DNA of 64,000 bases from G963662905 sp963662905 (GCA_963662905.2 CAXXFD010000002.1:62001-126000); one strand, 5' to 3'; positions 42,034 through 52,900 are shown, counted from the stretch's first letter. Program-made: numbers and translations. The notes: a model not told the origin generated them from the letters alone.

Positions 42034-43848
42034 ATGAAAGGCATTTTTAAATTATTATTTTCTATAAGCATCGCTGCGCTTAGCTTTAATGCAAACGCCC
42101 AGCGCGATACGGAATTTTGGTTTGCAGTGCCGGATAATTCCGACATAACATATGGATTTACGAATAATTTTCGTGACCACCCGCTTGTAATCCGCTTATC
42201 AGCATTTATGGATGATGCCAAAGTAACCTTAAGCCAGCCTGCCAACCCTGCCTTTGAACCCATTATTGTTATTGTACCTGCCGGCACTACTTATCCCATT
42301 GAACTGGCCGGAAGTCAGGCAGATCTCAGTGGAATCGAATGCCGGCCGCCAGGAGAAATTGTCCCTTACGGGTTTCGTATTTCCTCTACAGAGGTCATAA
42401 CTGCCATTTTTGAGAACAACAGCGCTTATAATCCTGATATATACACCCTTAAAGGAAGAAATGCTTTGGGTTTCAATTTCGTGATACCTGCACAAAATGA
42501 ATATAATCAGGTCATGAGTTCCAATGCAGTGCCCAATACATTTTTGGTCGTTGCATCAAATGATGATACACAAGTGGCCATTGTACCGGCAAAAAACCTG
42601 AGCGGAGGCTATCCGGCCGGCGATACGATACATCTTACCCTGCAAAAAGGCGAAGTATTTGTAGCGCAAGCTACCGGTGGCAATGCCAACAACCATTTAG
42701 GAGGTAGTTTTGTGATGGCCAATAAAGAAGTTGTTGTAATGGTTGCAGACGACACCATGCAACCCTCTTTCAGCTCAGGCCCTGATCTTGCTGCTGATCA
42801 GAGTATTCCTAATGAAATGCTCGGACAAAACTACATTATTGCGAAAGGCTATGTCCCTAATGATGATGGTGGTGATGAAGTGTACATTTTTGCATCAGAT
42901 GACAATACCAAAATATTCCGCGATGGAAATCCCGCCCCAATTGCCACAATAAACAAAGGGGAAGTGCACAATATCAACCTGACCAATAATAGCACCTACA
43001 TCGAATCCGACAAACCTGTTTTGGTATATCACATCTCCGGATTTAACCAGCCCGGTGCAGCGGTAATACCTCCCATAGAATGTACGGGATCCAGTATTAT
43101 TGCTTTTACTCGCCCATCCAGTGACGCCTTCCATATTATGACGTTTACCCAAACGGGCAATGAAGGCAGTTATATAGTTGACGGAAGCACAACAATGCTT
43201 ACATCTACTGATTTTGAAGATGTACCCGGTACAAATGGGGGTTGGAAAGTTGCACGGAAAAACCTGACCAACCAGATTCCTTCGGGTACAGGCGTTATTA
43301 TGGAAAACACAAGTGGTTTGTTCCATCTTGGTATCATCAACGGCAACTCTACTTCCTACCGCTATGGCTTTTTCTCCAATTTTGCCAGTCTCAACCTCGG
43401 ACCCGACCAAACCTACTGCAAAGGCGATTCCGTTGTTTTGGATGCCGGCCCCGGTCAGGATTCCTACGCATGGTTCGATTATGATTTCCCTCTGGATACC
43501 ATAAGTACCGAACAAGCCATAAAAGTGGGTGATACCGGAAAATATTTCTGCTGCGCTACCTATGAAATGTGTACACCATCCGACACCATTCATCTGGCCT
43601 GGCATCCTGTTCCCCAACCTGATTTAGGTAACGACACCATCGTTTGCCCGGAAATTCCGGTAACTTTTGACCCGGGAAGCTTTGCAGGATATAGCTGGTT
43701 TGACGGAAGCAGCAACCCTACTTTTATAAGCGATACCGCACGCATCATCTGGGTGGAAGTTTTCGACAATAACGGCTGCCATAAAATTGATTCCGTGGAA
43801 ATGTTCAATTTTCCGAAACCGCCGCCAATTCCTGTTTATCATGATTAA
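42034..43848 (+). CDS. Secreted IgGFc-binding-domain protein, paralogue 2
   Basis: 604 residues from the ATG at 42034 (MKGIFKLLFSISIAALSFNANAQ signal region); the upstream extension starts with TTG and is not needed. Same layout as paralogue 1: mature start RDTEFWFAVPDN, IgGFc-binding type domain, two Ig/PKD-like domains, end PPPIPVYHD. The first Ig-like domain (about 72 residues from SLNLGPDQTY to SDTIHLAW) is identical in protein sequence to paralogue 1, although the N-terminal halves have diverged clearly. Own promoter box. Confidence 0.85.
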   Translation: MKGIFKLLFSISIAALSFNANAQRDTEFWFAVPDNSDITYGFTNNFRDHPLVIRLSAFMDDAKVTLSQPANPAFEPIIVIVPAGTTYPIELAGSQADLSGIECRPPGEIVPYGFRISSTEVITAIFENNSAYNPDIYTLKGRNALGFNFVIPAQNEYNQVMSSNAVPNTFLVVASNDDTQVAIVPAKNLSGGYPAGDTIHLTLQKGEVFVAQATGGNANNHLGGSFVMANKEVVVMVADDTMQPSFSSGPDLAADQSIPNEMLGQNYIIAKGYVPNDDGGDEVYIFASDDNTKIFRDGNPAPIATINKGEVHNINLTNNSTYIESDKPVLVYHISGFNQPGAAVIPPIECTGSSIIAFTRPSSDAFHIMTFTQTGNEGSYIVDGSTTMLTSTDFEDVPGTNGGWKVARKNLTNQIPSGTGVIMENTSGLFHLGIINGNSTSYRYGFFSNFASLNLGPDQTYCKGDSVVLDAGPGQDSYAWFDYDFPLDTISTEQAIKVGDTGKYFCCATYEMCTPSDTIHLAWHPVPQPDLGNDTIVCPEIPVTFDPGSFAGYSWFDGSSNPTFISDTARIIWVEVFDNNGCHKIDSVEMFNFPKPPPIPVYHD

Positions 43849-43861
43849 ACCATTTTTATCG

Positions 43862-43869
43862 TATTTTTG
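43862..43869 (+). promoter_or_regulatory. -7 promoter box TATTTTTG, IgGFc paralogue 3
   Basis: Exact TAnnTTTG in the context TTTTTATCGTATTTTTGTCTG, 33 bases before the ATG at 43903. Confidence 0.55.
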
Positions 43870-43902
43870 TCTGTTGTCATGAAAGGGTACTGAAACGAAT
43901 TA

Positions 43903-45732
43903 ATGCTCACTAAAATGCTTCAAATGCCACCTTATCGTCTTACCATTATAATTACTGCACTCGTATTTATTGTTTTTACTGAAATCCATGCACAAAACGA
44001 TACCGAATTTTGGTTTGCCGCACCGGACAATGTGCATCAGCCGTCTGCAAGCAATATCAGGGACGAACCCCTAAAATTCCGCTTCACCTCTTTTAATCAG
44101 AATGCCAATATCACGATTAGCCAACCGGCCAACCCCTCTTTTACGCCCATAAACCTAACCGTAACAGCAAATAATACGATTACGCAGGACATGACATCTT
44201 TAAAGAATGTCCTGGAATGTCAACCGGCCAATACCATTGTTAATTATGGTTTACAGATACAATCATCCAGTCCGATTACTGCCTATTTTGAAAACACCAG
44301 CCCTTCAAACCCGGATATTTATACACTTAAAGGTAGAAATGCCATTGGACAGTCGTTCATTATCCCAAGCCAATTGGATTTTATACAGGAATACAGTTCC
44401 AGCGTTCCCAATTCATTTTACGTAATAGCTACCAAAGATAACACACAGGTACAAATTATTCCCAAAAAAGCGATTGTAGGCCACAATGCCGGCCAGATGT
44501 TTACCGTAACATTAAATGCAGGGCAGGTTTATGTTGCCACAGCTATTGGTCGTACTGCCGCCGATCACCTGGGAGGATCTCAGGTATCTTCAAATAAAGA
44601 CATTGCCATTGTTGTTAATGATGATTCAGCAGATCCTTATGCTCCTGATTTAATGGCCGACCAGACCATCCCCAACAACCGCCTGGGTGAAAATTATATT
44701 ATTGTTCAGGGAAATATGGGCGAAGGAGGCTCTACTGTGCGCGACAGGGTTTATATTTTTGGCTCTGAAAATAATACTTTAGTTTATCGAGATGGAAATG
44801 CGGCTCCTGTTGCCAATATACACAAAGGAACAAGCTACTCTTTTGAATTTTTATCAAGCCAGGAAAGCACCTTCATTGAAAGTAATAAACCCGTCTTGGT
44901 CTATCACATGTCCGGTTTTAATGGCCAGCCGGGAGCGGCTGTTTTGCCTCCAATTGAATGTACGGGTTCAGATATTGTTGCCTTTACACGTTCTGAAGTT
45001 GACGACTTTTACTTGATGGTCATTACACAGGATGGCAATGAAGATGATTTTATTCTCAGAGGCTCTACTAATTTACTAAAAGCTTCTGATTTTCATGATG
45101 TGCCCGGAACAGGAGGCGACTGGAAAGCCGCAAAAAAGCAATATACTACAGGACAAATCCCCGTTGGTGTGGCCTCCGTAATCGAAAATACCTCCGGACT
45201 TTTCCACCTGGGTATAATTAACGGAAATACAAGCCGGTTTTGCCGCTATGGCTTTTTCTCCAATTTTGCCAGCCTGAACCTGGGGCCGGATATTGATTAT
45301 TGCAAAGGCGATACCGTAACCCTGGATGCCGGACCGGACATGGACACATACCGCTGGTATGATAATGATGCACCAACTACGATTATCAGCACAGACCAAG
45401 CCATAGATGTGTGGGATACAGGAACTTACTTTTGCGTGGTCACCTACGAAATGTGTATGCCTTCTGATACGATCCACTTAGGATGGCGTGCCGATCCTAC
45501 GCCCAATTTGGGCCCGGATACAGCTGCCTGCCGCGAAGATGTGGTTACCTTTAGTCCGGGCACGTACAATTCATATTTATGGTTCAACGGAAGCACCAAT
45601 GCCACCTACGACAGTCCAACTTCAGAAACAATCTGGGTAAAAGTATGGGATGATTATGGCTGCAGAAATTCAGATACAGTGGTGCGCACTACGCTTGCTT
45701 ATCCCCCTCCTACTACGATTTATCATGATTAA
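43903..45732 (+). CDS. Secreted IgGFc-binding-domain protein, paralogue 3
   Basis: 609 residues if started at 43903; ATGs at 43915 and 43924 are alternatives before the signal peptide (LTIIITALVFIVFTEIHAQ). Mature start NDTEFWFAAPDN, then the same IgGFc-binding type domain (YTLKGRNAIGQSFIIPSQ, VYHMSGFNGQPGAAVLPPIEC, TSGLFHLGIINGN) and two Ig/PKD-like domains with more divergence than between paralogues 1 and 2. Ends PPPTTIYHD, again without a T9SS sorting domain. The equal ends of all three make random truncation unlikely. Confidence 0.85.
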   Translation: MLTKMLQMPPYRLTIIITALVFIVFTEIHAQNDTEFWFAAPDNVHQPSASNIRDEPLKFRFTSFNQNANITISQPANPSFTPINLTVTANNTITQDMTSLKNVLECQPANTIVNYGLQIQSSSPITAYFENTSPSNPDIYTLKGRNAIGQSFIIPSQLDFIQEYSSSVPNSFYVIATKDNTQVQIIPKKAIVGHNAGQMFTVTLNAGQVYVATAIGRTAADHLGGSQVSSNKDIAIVVNDDSADPYAPDLMADQTIPNNRLGENYIIVQGNMGEGGSTVRDRVYIFGSENNTLVYRDGNAAPVANIHKGTSYSFEFLSSQESTFIESNKPVLVYHMSGFNGQPGAAVLPPIECTGSDIVAFTRSEVDDFYLMVITQDGNEDDFILRGSTNLLKASDFHDVPGTGGDWKAAKKQYTTGQIPVGVASVIENTSGLFHLGIINGNTSRFCRYGFFSNFASLNLGPDIDYCKGDTVTLDAGPDMDTYRWYDNDAPTTIISTDQAIDVWDTGTYFCVVTYEMCMPSDTIHLGWRADPTPNLGPDTAACREDVVTFSPGTYNSYLWFNGSTNATYDSPTSETIWVKVWDDYGCRNSDTVVRTTLAYPPPTTIYHD

Positions 45733-45891
45733 GGGTTAATGGTTAATGGGGAGTTAGCTCTAATATTTTTTGTAAAACCTCAAGATAACGTGACAACTGA
45801 GAACGGACAACGCGCGAAGCGCATCAATGGTTAATGGTTAATGGGGAGTTGGCTCTATTACTTTTTCATAAATATTTCCGCAGTGCTGCCG

Positions 45892-46508
45892 CTGGATTTC
45901 CCTTCCTCCATAAAGCTGCGGAGCAGCGATAATATTTGTAAAAACAGCATCAAAAACAGAAATCCAGCTACAGAGTAGCGGTAACCTTAAAACGCATTAG
46001 TTATTTGTGTTTAAAAAGACAAAAGGATAAAGACAAAAGAACCAGGTAGTTGCCGTATCAAACAAAGATTAACATGTAACAACGGACAACGCGCGAAGTG
46101 GTTGACAAGTTACGCAGCACATTTATTGCAAATGGTTTATTTAAAAATATTTACCTGGATTTCCCTTCCTCCATAAAGCTGCGGAGCAGCGATAATATTT
46201 GTAAAAACAGCATCAAAAACAGAAATCCAGCTACAGAGTAGCGGTAACCTTAAAACGCATTAGTTATTTGTGTTTAAAAAGACAAAAGGATAAAGACAAA
46301 AGAACCAGGTAGTTGCCGTATCAAACAAAGATTAACATGTAACAACGGACAACGCGCGAAGTGGTTGACAAGTTACGCAGCACATTTATTGCAAATGGTT
46401 TATTTAAAAATATTTACCTGGATTTCCCTTCCTCCATAAAGCTGCGGAGCAGCGATAATATTTATAAAAACAGCATCAAAAACAGAAATCCAGCTACAGA
46501 GTAGCGGT
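45892..46508. repeat. 263-bp direct tandem repeat, 2.35 copies
   Basis: Units begin with CTGGATTTCCCTTCC at 45892, 46155 and 46418; the first two are full (263 bases each) and the third stops after about 91. Copies are almost identical. Each has the hairpin GCTGCGGAGCAGC and the inverted pair CTGGATTT / AAATCCAG about 75 bases apart. The flank at 45800 shares the ACGGACAACGCGCGAAG piece. Confidence 0.9.
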
Positions 46509-46779
46509 GATCAAACTACTGTGCCCGGTATTTATGGAGAGAAAGACAAAAGGATAAAGGCAAAAGTACCAAGTAGTTGCTGTTTCAGAAAAGAGATTTC
46601 CATGCGAAAATGCGGTGATCGAAGGCAATTAAGCAGGCATCATCTCCTGATTCACAGAATTTCTGCACGAACAGCATCCCTCTGCGCCTCCGCGTCTCTG
46701 CGGTAAAAGAAAAACGATCCAGCTAAGCCAAAAATCTGCAGCCTTTGCATTCATCCTCTCCCGAACCACCAACATTTAC

Positions 46780-46787
46780 TACCTTTG
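46780..46787 (+). promoter_or_regulatory. -7 promoter box TACCTTTG before mpl
   Basis: Exact TAnnTTTG match, 19 bases before the ATG at 46807. Confidence 0.5.
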
Positions 46788-46806
46788 TCTGTAAGAAAAA
46801 CCACTT

Positions 46807-48174
46807 ATGAACATACACTTCATCGCTATTGGGGGCAGTGCCATGCACAATCTGGCGATTGCCCTGAAACTCAAAGGCTGGAACATCACCGGCTCCGACG
46901 ACGAAATTTTTGAACCCTCAAAAAGCCGCTTGCAAAAACACGGCATCCTGCCTGAAAAAACCGGCTGGAACCCGGAAAAAATTACCAACAAACTGGATGC
47001 GGTCATCCTCGGCATGCACGCCCGCGAAAACAATCCGGAGCTTTTACGCGCCAAAGAACTGGGCATCAAGATATTTTCTTATCCGGAATATCTCTATGAA
47101 CATGCGAAAAACAAAAAACGCATCGTCATCGGCGGTAGCCACGGAAAAACGACCATCACTGCAATGGTAATGCATGTTTTACAGCAAAAAAGAATGGATT
47201 TCGATTTTATGGTCGGAGCCAAACTGGAAGGTTTTGATGTAATGGTCCGACTCACCGAAAATGCGCCCATCATGCTTTTTGAAGGCGACGAATACCTTAC
47301 TTCGCCCATCGACCGGCGCCCCAAATTCCACCTCTATCATCCGCATGTGGCGGTAATCAGCGGTATTGCGTGGGATCATATCAATGTTTTTCCCACTTTC
47401 GATAATTATGTGGAACAGTTCCGCATCTTCACTCGACTTATTGAAAAAAACGGCTGCCTGATCTACCCGGACAATGACCCGGAAATTGTGAAAGTAGCCC
47501 GGGAAGCACCGGAGCATCTCAAAAAAATCTGCTACAGCCTGCCCTCCTACCGAATTGAAGATGGCCATACTTTTGTGCATGTAGATGGTCAGGAGTTCAA
47601 ACTTCAGGTGTTCGGCAAACATAATCTACTTAATATCAATGCAGCTTGTAATGTTTGCAACGAACTTGGCATCAGCACTAAAGATTTTTTCGAAGCCATT
47701 CAAAGCTTTGCCGGAGCAGCCAACCGCTTGGAAAAGATCGCTGAGCAAGATTCCAGAACCGTTTTTAAGGATTTCGCACATTCGCCATCAAAGCTGGAAG
47801 CCACGCTCAAGGCTGTACGCGAGCAATATGCTGAACGAAAGCTGATTGCCTGCATGGAGCTTCATACCTTCAGCAGTTTGAGCAAGGGATTCCTCAGCCA
47901 CTACAAAAATTGCATGAAAGCTGCGGATGTTGCTGTGGCCTATTATAACCCGCATGCTTTGGAGCACAAAAAACTTCCGGCAATTTCGGATGATGATGTG
48001 CGCGAAGGCTTTGATCAGGACAATCTGCATGTTTTCCATGATTCTGATCAAATGCAGGCGTTCGTGCGTGAGCATTTTGGCGATAAATCTGTTCTATTGC
48101 TGATGAGCAGTGGAAATTTCAATGGCATGGACTTGAAAGAATTTGCTCAGGAAATTATTTTACAAACCCCATAA
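46807..48174 (+). CDS. mpl: UDP-N-acetylmuramate:tripeptide ligase (Mpl), peptidoglycan recycling
   Basis: 455 residues, Mur ligase superfamily. MNIHFIAIGGSAMHNLAIALK is the Rossmann nucleotide-binding N-terminus, VIGGSHGKTTITAMV the ATP-binding P-loop (~105-120), FEGDEYLTSPIDRRPKF the metal site, and GKHNLLNINAACNV / GAANRLEKI the C-terminal ligase domain. The short N-terminal domain and the sequence GDEYLTSPIDRRPKF fit Mpl, which joins recycled L-Ala-D-Glu-diaminopimelate to UDP-MurNAc, rather than MurC. Cytosolic. Ten bases separate it from the serine hydrolase downstream. Confidence 0.85.
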   Translation: MNIHFIAIGGSAMHNLAIALKLKGWNITGSDDEIFEPSKSRLQKHGILPEKTGWNPEKITNKLDAVILGMHARENNPELLRAKELGIKIFSYPEYLYEHAKNKKRIVIGGSHGKTTITAMVMHVLQQKRMDFDFMVGAKLEGFDVMVRLTENAPIMLFEGDEYLTSPIDRRPKFHLYHPHVAVISGIAWDHINVFPTFDNYVEQFRIFTRLIEKNGCLIYPDNDPEIVKVAREAPEHLKKICYSLPSYRIEDGHTFVHVDGQEFKLQVFGKHNLLNINAACNVCNELGISTKDFFEAIQSFAGAANRLEKIAEQDSRTVFKDFAHSPSKLEATLKAVREQYAERKLIACMELHTFSSLSKGFLSHYKNCMKAADVAVAYYNPHALEHKKLPAISDDDVREGFDQDNLHVFHDSDQMQAFVREHFGDKSVLLLMSSGNFNGMDLKEFAQEIILQTP

Positions 48175-48184
48175 AACAAACACA

Positions 48185-49714
48185 ATGACAAAAAATTCCT
48201 TTTTCAGGATCAGCCTGTTGGTGCTTCTGGCCATTCCTCTACTGCTTTCAGCACAGGAAAAGAAGCTTAAAAAAACTTTAAAAGAACTCGATAAATACTA
48301 CGAAAAAGCGCTCAGCGACTGGGAAGTTCCCGGTATGGCGGTGGCCATCGTAAAGGACGATTCTGTGGTTTTTGCAGAAGGATACGGATTACTGGACATC
48401 AATGGAACAGAGGAAGTTGACGCCAACTCAATGTTTGCTATTGCCTCTAACACAAAAGCTTATACATCTGCCGCATTGGCTTTGCTTGTAGATGAAGGCA
48501 AAATCAACTGGGACGACCGCGTGCAGGAATACATTCCCTGGTTCCAGCTTTACGATCCCTATGTGAGTGCAAATATGACTATTCGCGACCTGCTTACACA
48601 TCGCAGCGGCCTAAAGACTTTTGCCGGAGACCTTTTGTGGTATGGCAGCGATTACGATCGTGATGAAGTCATCCGCAGAGCGAGATTCCTGGAGCCCACC
48701 TATGATTTCCGTACAAAATTTGGTTATAGCAACATCATGTACCTTACAGCCGGCCAGATTGTTGAAGCCGTTACCGACACCACCTGGGACGATTTCCTGC
48801 ACTATCGCATCTTTGAACCACTGGGCATGGAGCGCACCATCACCACAACCAATGAGCTGGGAAATTTCACAAATGTCGCCCAGCCACATACTGAATTTGA
48901 GGATGAAACCATCACCATCCCCTACCTGAACTGGGACAATATAGCACCGGCAGGTTCCATTATTTCATCTGTAAATGATGTTGCCCAATGGATTCGTTTG
49001 CAGCTCAATAATGGCGTTTATAAAAATGATACAATTTTCAGCAAAAAAGTACAGCGCGAAATGTGGTCGCCGGTTACTACATTGCCTATCAGTGCCGGTG
49101 CAGAGAGGCTCTGGCCATCCACGCACCTCAAAGGCTATGCACTGGGCTGGCAGGTATATGATTACCTTGGTAAAAAAATCGTGACACACAATGGTGGATA
49201 TGACGGCATGATTTCACAAACCGTACTCATCCCGGAGCTTAATATGGGTTTTGTCATCCTCACGAATAAAAATGCATCACTCTATTATCCTTTGCAATAC
49301 AAAACCATGGACATGCTGATTGGCGGCAATGATACAGACTGGAGCGAAATGTTCCTGAAATGGCAGAAAGGTAGTGAGGAAGAAGAAAAAGCTCAGGATG
49401 AAGAAGCAATCCCGGCCAGCCTGCCGCTCGAAGACTATTGCGGAACCTATGGCGGCGCTATTTATGGTGATGCCGAAGTAAGCATGAAAGACGGCAAACT
49501 CTTTATTGACCTTCTGCCTACCAAAGGTTTTGAATCTACACTGGAACACCTCAATTGCAATGCATTTGGCATCCGTATGGAAGGTTATCCATCATTGCCC
49601 GGAGGGACAGTAAATTTCCTGATCAATGAAAAAGGTGAACCCACCGAACTGATCATTGATATTCCCAATCCCGATTTTGATTTCGGGGAGCTGGAATTTA
49701 AAAAGAAAATGTAG
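48185..49714 (+). CDS. Secreted serine hydrolase, beta-lactamase/penicillin-binding (class C) family
   Basis: 509 residues from the ATG at 48185, chosen because it starts a signal peptide (FRISLLVLLAIPLLLSAQ); the frame extends further back into mpl. Catalytic motifs of the AmpC/EstB/D-peptidase fold: S-x-x-K in IASNTKAY, Y-x-N in GYSNIMY, and HNGGYDG as the third box. The C-terminal ~120 residues are a DUF3471-like lipocalin-type domain (LPLEDYCGTYGG). Probably periplasmic or surface. Its position just after mpl suggests a part in peptidoglycan peptide turnover, though relatives also include esterases. Confidence 0.85.
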   Translation: MTKNSFFRISLLVLLAIPLLLSAQEKKLKKTLKELDKYYEKALSDWEVPGMAVAIVKDDSVVFAEGYGLLDINGTEEVDANSMFAIASNTKAYTSAALALLVDEGKINWDDRVQEYIPWFQLYDPYVSANMTIRDLLTHRSGLKTFAGDLLWYGSDYDRDEVIRRARFLEPTYDFRTKFGYSNIMYLTAGQIVEAVTDTTWDDFLHYRIFEPLGMERTITTTNELGNFTNVAQPHTEFEDETITIPYLNWDNIAPAGSIISSVNDVAQWIRLQLNNGVYKNDTIFSKKVQREMWSPVTTLPISAGAERLWPSTHLKGYALGWQVYDYLGKKIVTHNGGYDGMISQTVLIPELNMGFVILTNKNASLYYPLQYKTMDMLIGGNDTDWSEMFLKWQKGSEEEEKAQDEEAIPASLPLEDYCGTYGGAIYGDAEVSMKDGKLFIDLLPTKGFESTLEHLNCNAFGIRMEGYPSLPGGTVNFLINEKGEPTELIIDIPNPDFDFGELEFKKKM

Positions 49715-49737
49715 CAGTAAATCTCTGGTATAAATAG

Positions 49738-49778
49738 GCACGATAAAGCGGATAAATTTCTGTTTTATCGTGCTTTTT
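49738..49778 (+). terminator. Rho-independent terminator after the serine hydrolase gene
   Basis: GCACGATAAA / TTTATCGTGC perfect 10-bp stem with a 16-base loop and five T. Confidence 0.8.
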
Positions 49779-49920
49779 GTTTTCGCAGCAAATGAAATAG
49801 CAACTGAACCCAAATCAGTTAACCGCATCGGCAGAAGGCTCGATTCCCGAATAATCAAGCTGCTTTGTATTATCCAATCAGCATAGCGCATTTTTTTCGT
49901 ATTTACATCTGTATTTTTTG

Positions 49921-49928
49921 TATTTTTG
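49921..49928 (+). promoter_or_regulatory. -7 promoter box TATTTTTG before the large hybrid kinase
   Basis: Exact TAnnTTTG match, 57 bases before the ATG at 49986. Confidence 0.45.
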
Positions 49929-49985
49929 ATGATACCGGAATGCACCAACATCAGTCAATCTGTAATTGCCTTAAACCTATGACCG

Positions 49986-52900
49986 ATGGACACAGATAAG
50001 ATATTTACTGAAAGCACACATTCTCAATCAACAGAAAACGCTGATGCAGCACATTTTGTCGTTTTAAATGATCCCAAAACCGGCAACTTCAAAATAATTC
50101 CTCAGAACGGAAAAACCACTGATTTTGATGATCAGATTACGCCTGACAAAAAAGAATGGAAAAGATTAAAAGATGGTATCAAAGAACTCGAAGAATTTAA
50201 TGAAAGTACCGTTCGGCTTCAAGATGATCTTTATTTAATTGAAAATCAAGACAATGGAAACTACCTGCTCACAGAAATAAAAACCGGAAACAATATTACA
50301 GGCGAAAAAAGAACAGGAAACAATAAAAATCTCACAATTAGCTTTGAGGCAGCTTCTGACGGTCTGTGGTTTCTCGATTTCTTAAATAATGATGTACTTT
50401 ACAGTGATGAGTACTACAAAATGCTGGGCTATGAGGTCGGTGAATTTGACGCCACATTCGACAGCTGGGCAAACCTGATCCATCCGGATGACAAAAAGAA
50501 AGCGCTGGATATTGCCGACCAATGGATCAAAAAACGCACATCACATTATGAAAACACCTTCCGCCTCAGGCGAAAAGACGGCACTTACAGCTGGATTCGA
50601 TCCATTGGTATTGTTGCAGAGCGAAACAATCATGGAGAAATTATCCGGATAATTGGGCGTCATAAAGATATTTCCGAAGAAAAAAGACAAGAAGGAGAAA
50701 GAAAACAGTACATTGAATTATTTGATAATCAACCTATTGCATTATGGCAGGAAGACTTTTCAGAAGTTTGGAAATTTACTGAAGGCGCAAAAAAAACAGG
50801 CAAAAATCTAAGTTTAGAAATCCTGAAAAATGACGTCAATCTTCTTAATGAGCTTTCTTCCAAAGTAAAAATCATAAGATGCAATAAAGAAGCATATCAA
50901 CAAATCGATAGAAATTCCAAAAACGAAAACCTGGCAAACCTTTTGGCCCCGGAAGTATTGCCGGTTTTTGCCGGTCAGGTAATGGCGATTTTTGAAGGCA
51001 AAACACAAAGCCACTTTGAATACAGCTGCACAACAGATGAAACCAACAGATCCTTTATTCTTCACTGGAGGGCAGAACCCGGTTTTGAAAATGATTATTC
51101 GCGTGTTATTGTATCTGTTACAGAAGTTACCGAGCTAAACGAAGCAAAGAAAGCGTTAAAAATCAGCGAAGAACGCCTGAAAGTGGCTTTTGAAGGAACG
51201 CTTGATGGTTTATGGGACTGGGATCTGAATTCCAACAAAGCATTTCATTCCGAACAATTTGCGCGCATGCTTGGCTTTGAACCCGATGAACTGCCTTATA
51301 CCAGCGAAGCCTGGAGCCAGCTTTTGCATCCCGATGATATAAAATATGCCTATCAAAAAGTTAATGACTACCTGAGTGGGAAAAGCTCAAAATATGAATC
51401 TGTTTTTCGGATGAAAACCAAAGACGGGCACTATAAATGGATAAAAGGCAGGGGCAAATTTGTAACAGATCCTGATGGCCAACCCGAACGTTTTATTGGT
51501 TTCAATACGGATATCACAGCCCAAAAAAATGCCGAAGACCGTTTGGAACACAGTGAGCACCTGCTAAAAACAACCCTGAACAGTATTAATGAGGTCGTGC
51601 TTTTTCTTGATCCGGACTACACGATCAAGCTTGCGAACCATGCCGCTGCAAGAATATTAAACATACCGCTTTATCAGTTTGAAGGTCGCAAATGCTACGA
51701 CCTGCTCTACGGACGTGATTCCATTTGCCCCGATTGTCCGGCAGAAAAAACCCTCAAAACAAAAACAATCCAAACATCATTGCGAAACCGCCCGGACGGA
51801 ACGATACTGGACAGAAAAGTTTATCCGGCCATTATTGACCGCACCCTCACCGGAGCAGTTATTGTGGCACGTGATATTACGAAACAAGTCCTTGATGAAA
51901 AAGAAATTTTACAATCCCGAAACCTGGCTAAAGAAAATGAAGCCAAATGGAAATTGCTCTATTACAATATGCCCAATGCCAGCGTGCAGGTAAACAATCA
52001 GTACATCATCGAAGATGTTAATGAAGTAACATGCAGGATAACAGGCTATTCAAAAAAGGAACTGATTGGACAAAGGTGCGATATCATTTGCCCGAAAGGC
52101 CCGCATAAATGCCCTGTTTTTGATTTGGGTAAGTTGAAAATTGATAATGATGAAACGACAGTAAAAGCAAAAGATGGAACCTTTGTGCCGGTATTAAAAA
52201 GTTGTCGCCGGTTTCAGCACGAGGGTACTGATATCATTATTGAAAACTTCCAGGACATCAGCCATATCAAAAAAATTGAGCACGAGTTGGTTGAAGCCCG
52301 TGATAAAGCAGAAGAAAGTGACCGTCTGAAATCGGCATTCCTGGCAAATATGAGCCATGAAATCCGTACGCCAATGAACGGGATTATGGGATTTGCCGAA
52401 CTGCTCCGTCAACCAAACCTCAGCACCGATGAGCAGGATGTGTATCTCGATGTGATCCGAAAAAGCGGAAAAAGAATGCTCAATATCATCAGCGATTTGA
52501 TCGATATCAGCCGCATAGAAGCCGGATCCACCGAAATCCATGAAGAAGAAACCCATACCGGCCAAATGCTTTTTGATCTCTTTACGTTTTTTAAACCTGA
52601 AGCAAAAAACAAAGGAATCACATTAATTAATAACTGGCCTAAAGAAGGTTGTACCATTATTACCGATAAAACAAAACTCAATCAGATTTTATCCAACCTG
52701 ATCAAAAATGCCATCAAATATACCCATCAGGGCAAAATAGAAATAGGTTGCAAAAAAGATGACTGCCTCCTCACTTTTTATGTAAAAGATACCGGAATAG
52801 GAATACCTAAAGAACTGCATGCCAAAGTCTTTGAACGTTTTCGCCAGGCCGAATTAAGTGTAGCACGACAATACGAAGGCGCCGGCCTGGGCTTAAGTAT

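Larger units (their letters stand above)
45733..46806. other. Gene-free repeat-rich region
   Basis: Contains GGTTAATGGTTAATGGGGAGTT twice (about 45735 and 45828), the 263-bp tandem repeat (45892-46508), and a CTCTGCGCCTCCGCGTCTCTGCGG stretch near 46680-46703, a repeat type common in this phylum. No plausible gene. Confidence 0.7.

Noticed and set aside
40131..42054. Upstream TTG starts of IgGFc paralogues 1 and 2
   Set aside because: Seven residues would precede the signal peptide, and the ATGs at 40152 and 42034 begin normal signal peptides.
45892..46508. CRISPR array
   Set aside because: The repeat unit is 263 bases with no spacers; it is a plain tandem duplication. No cas genes are present.
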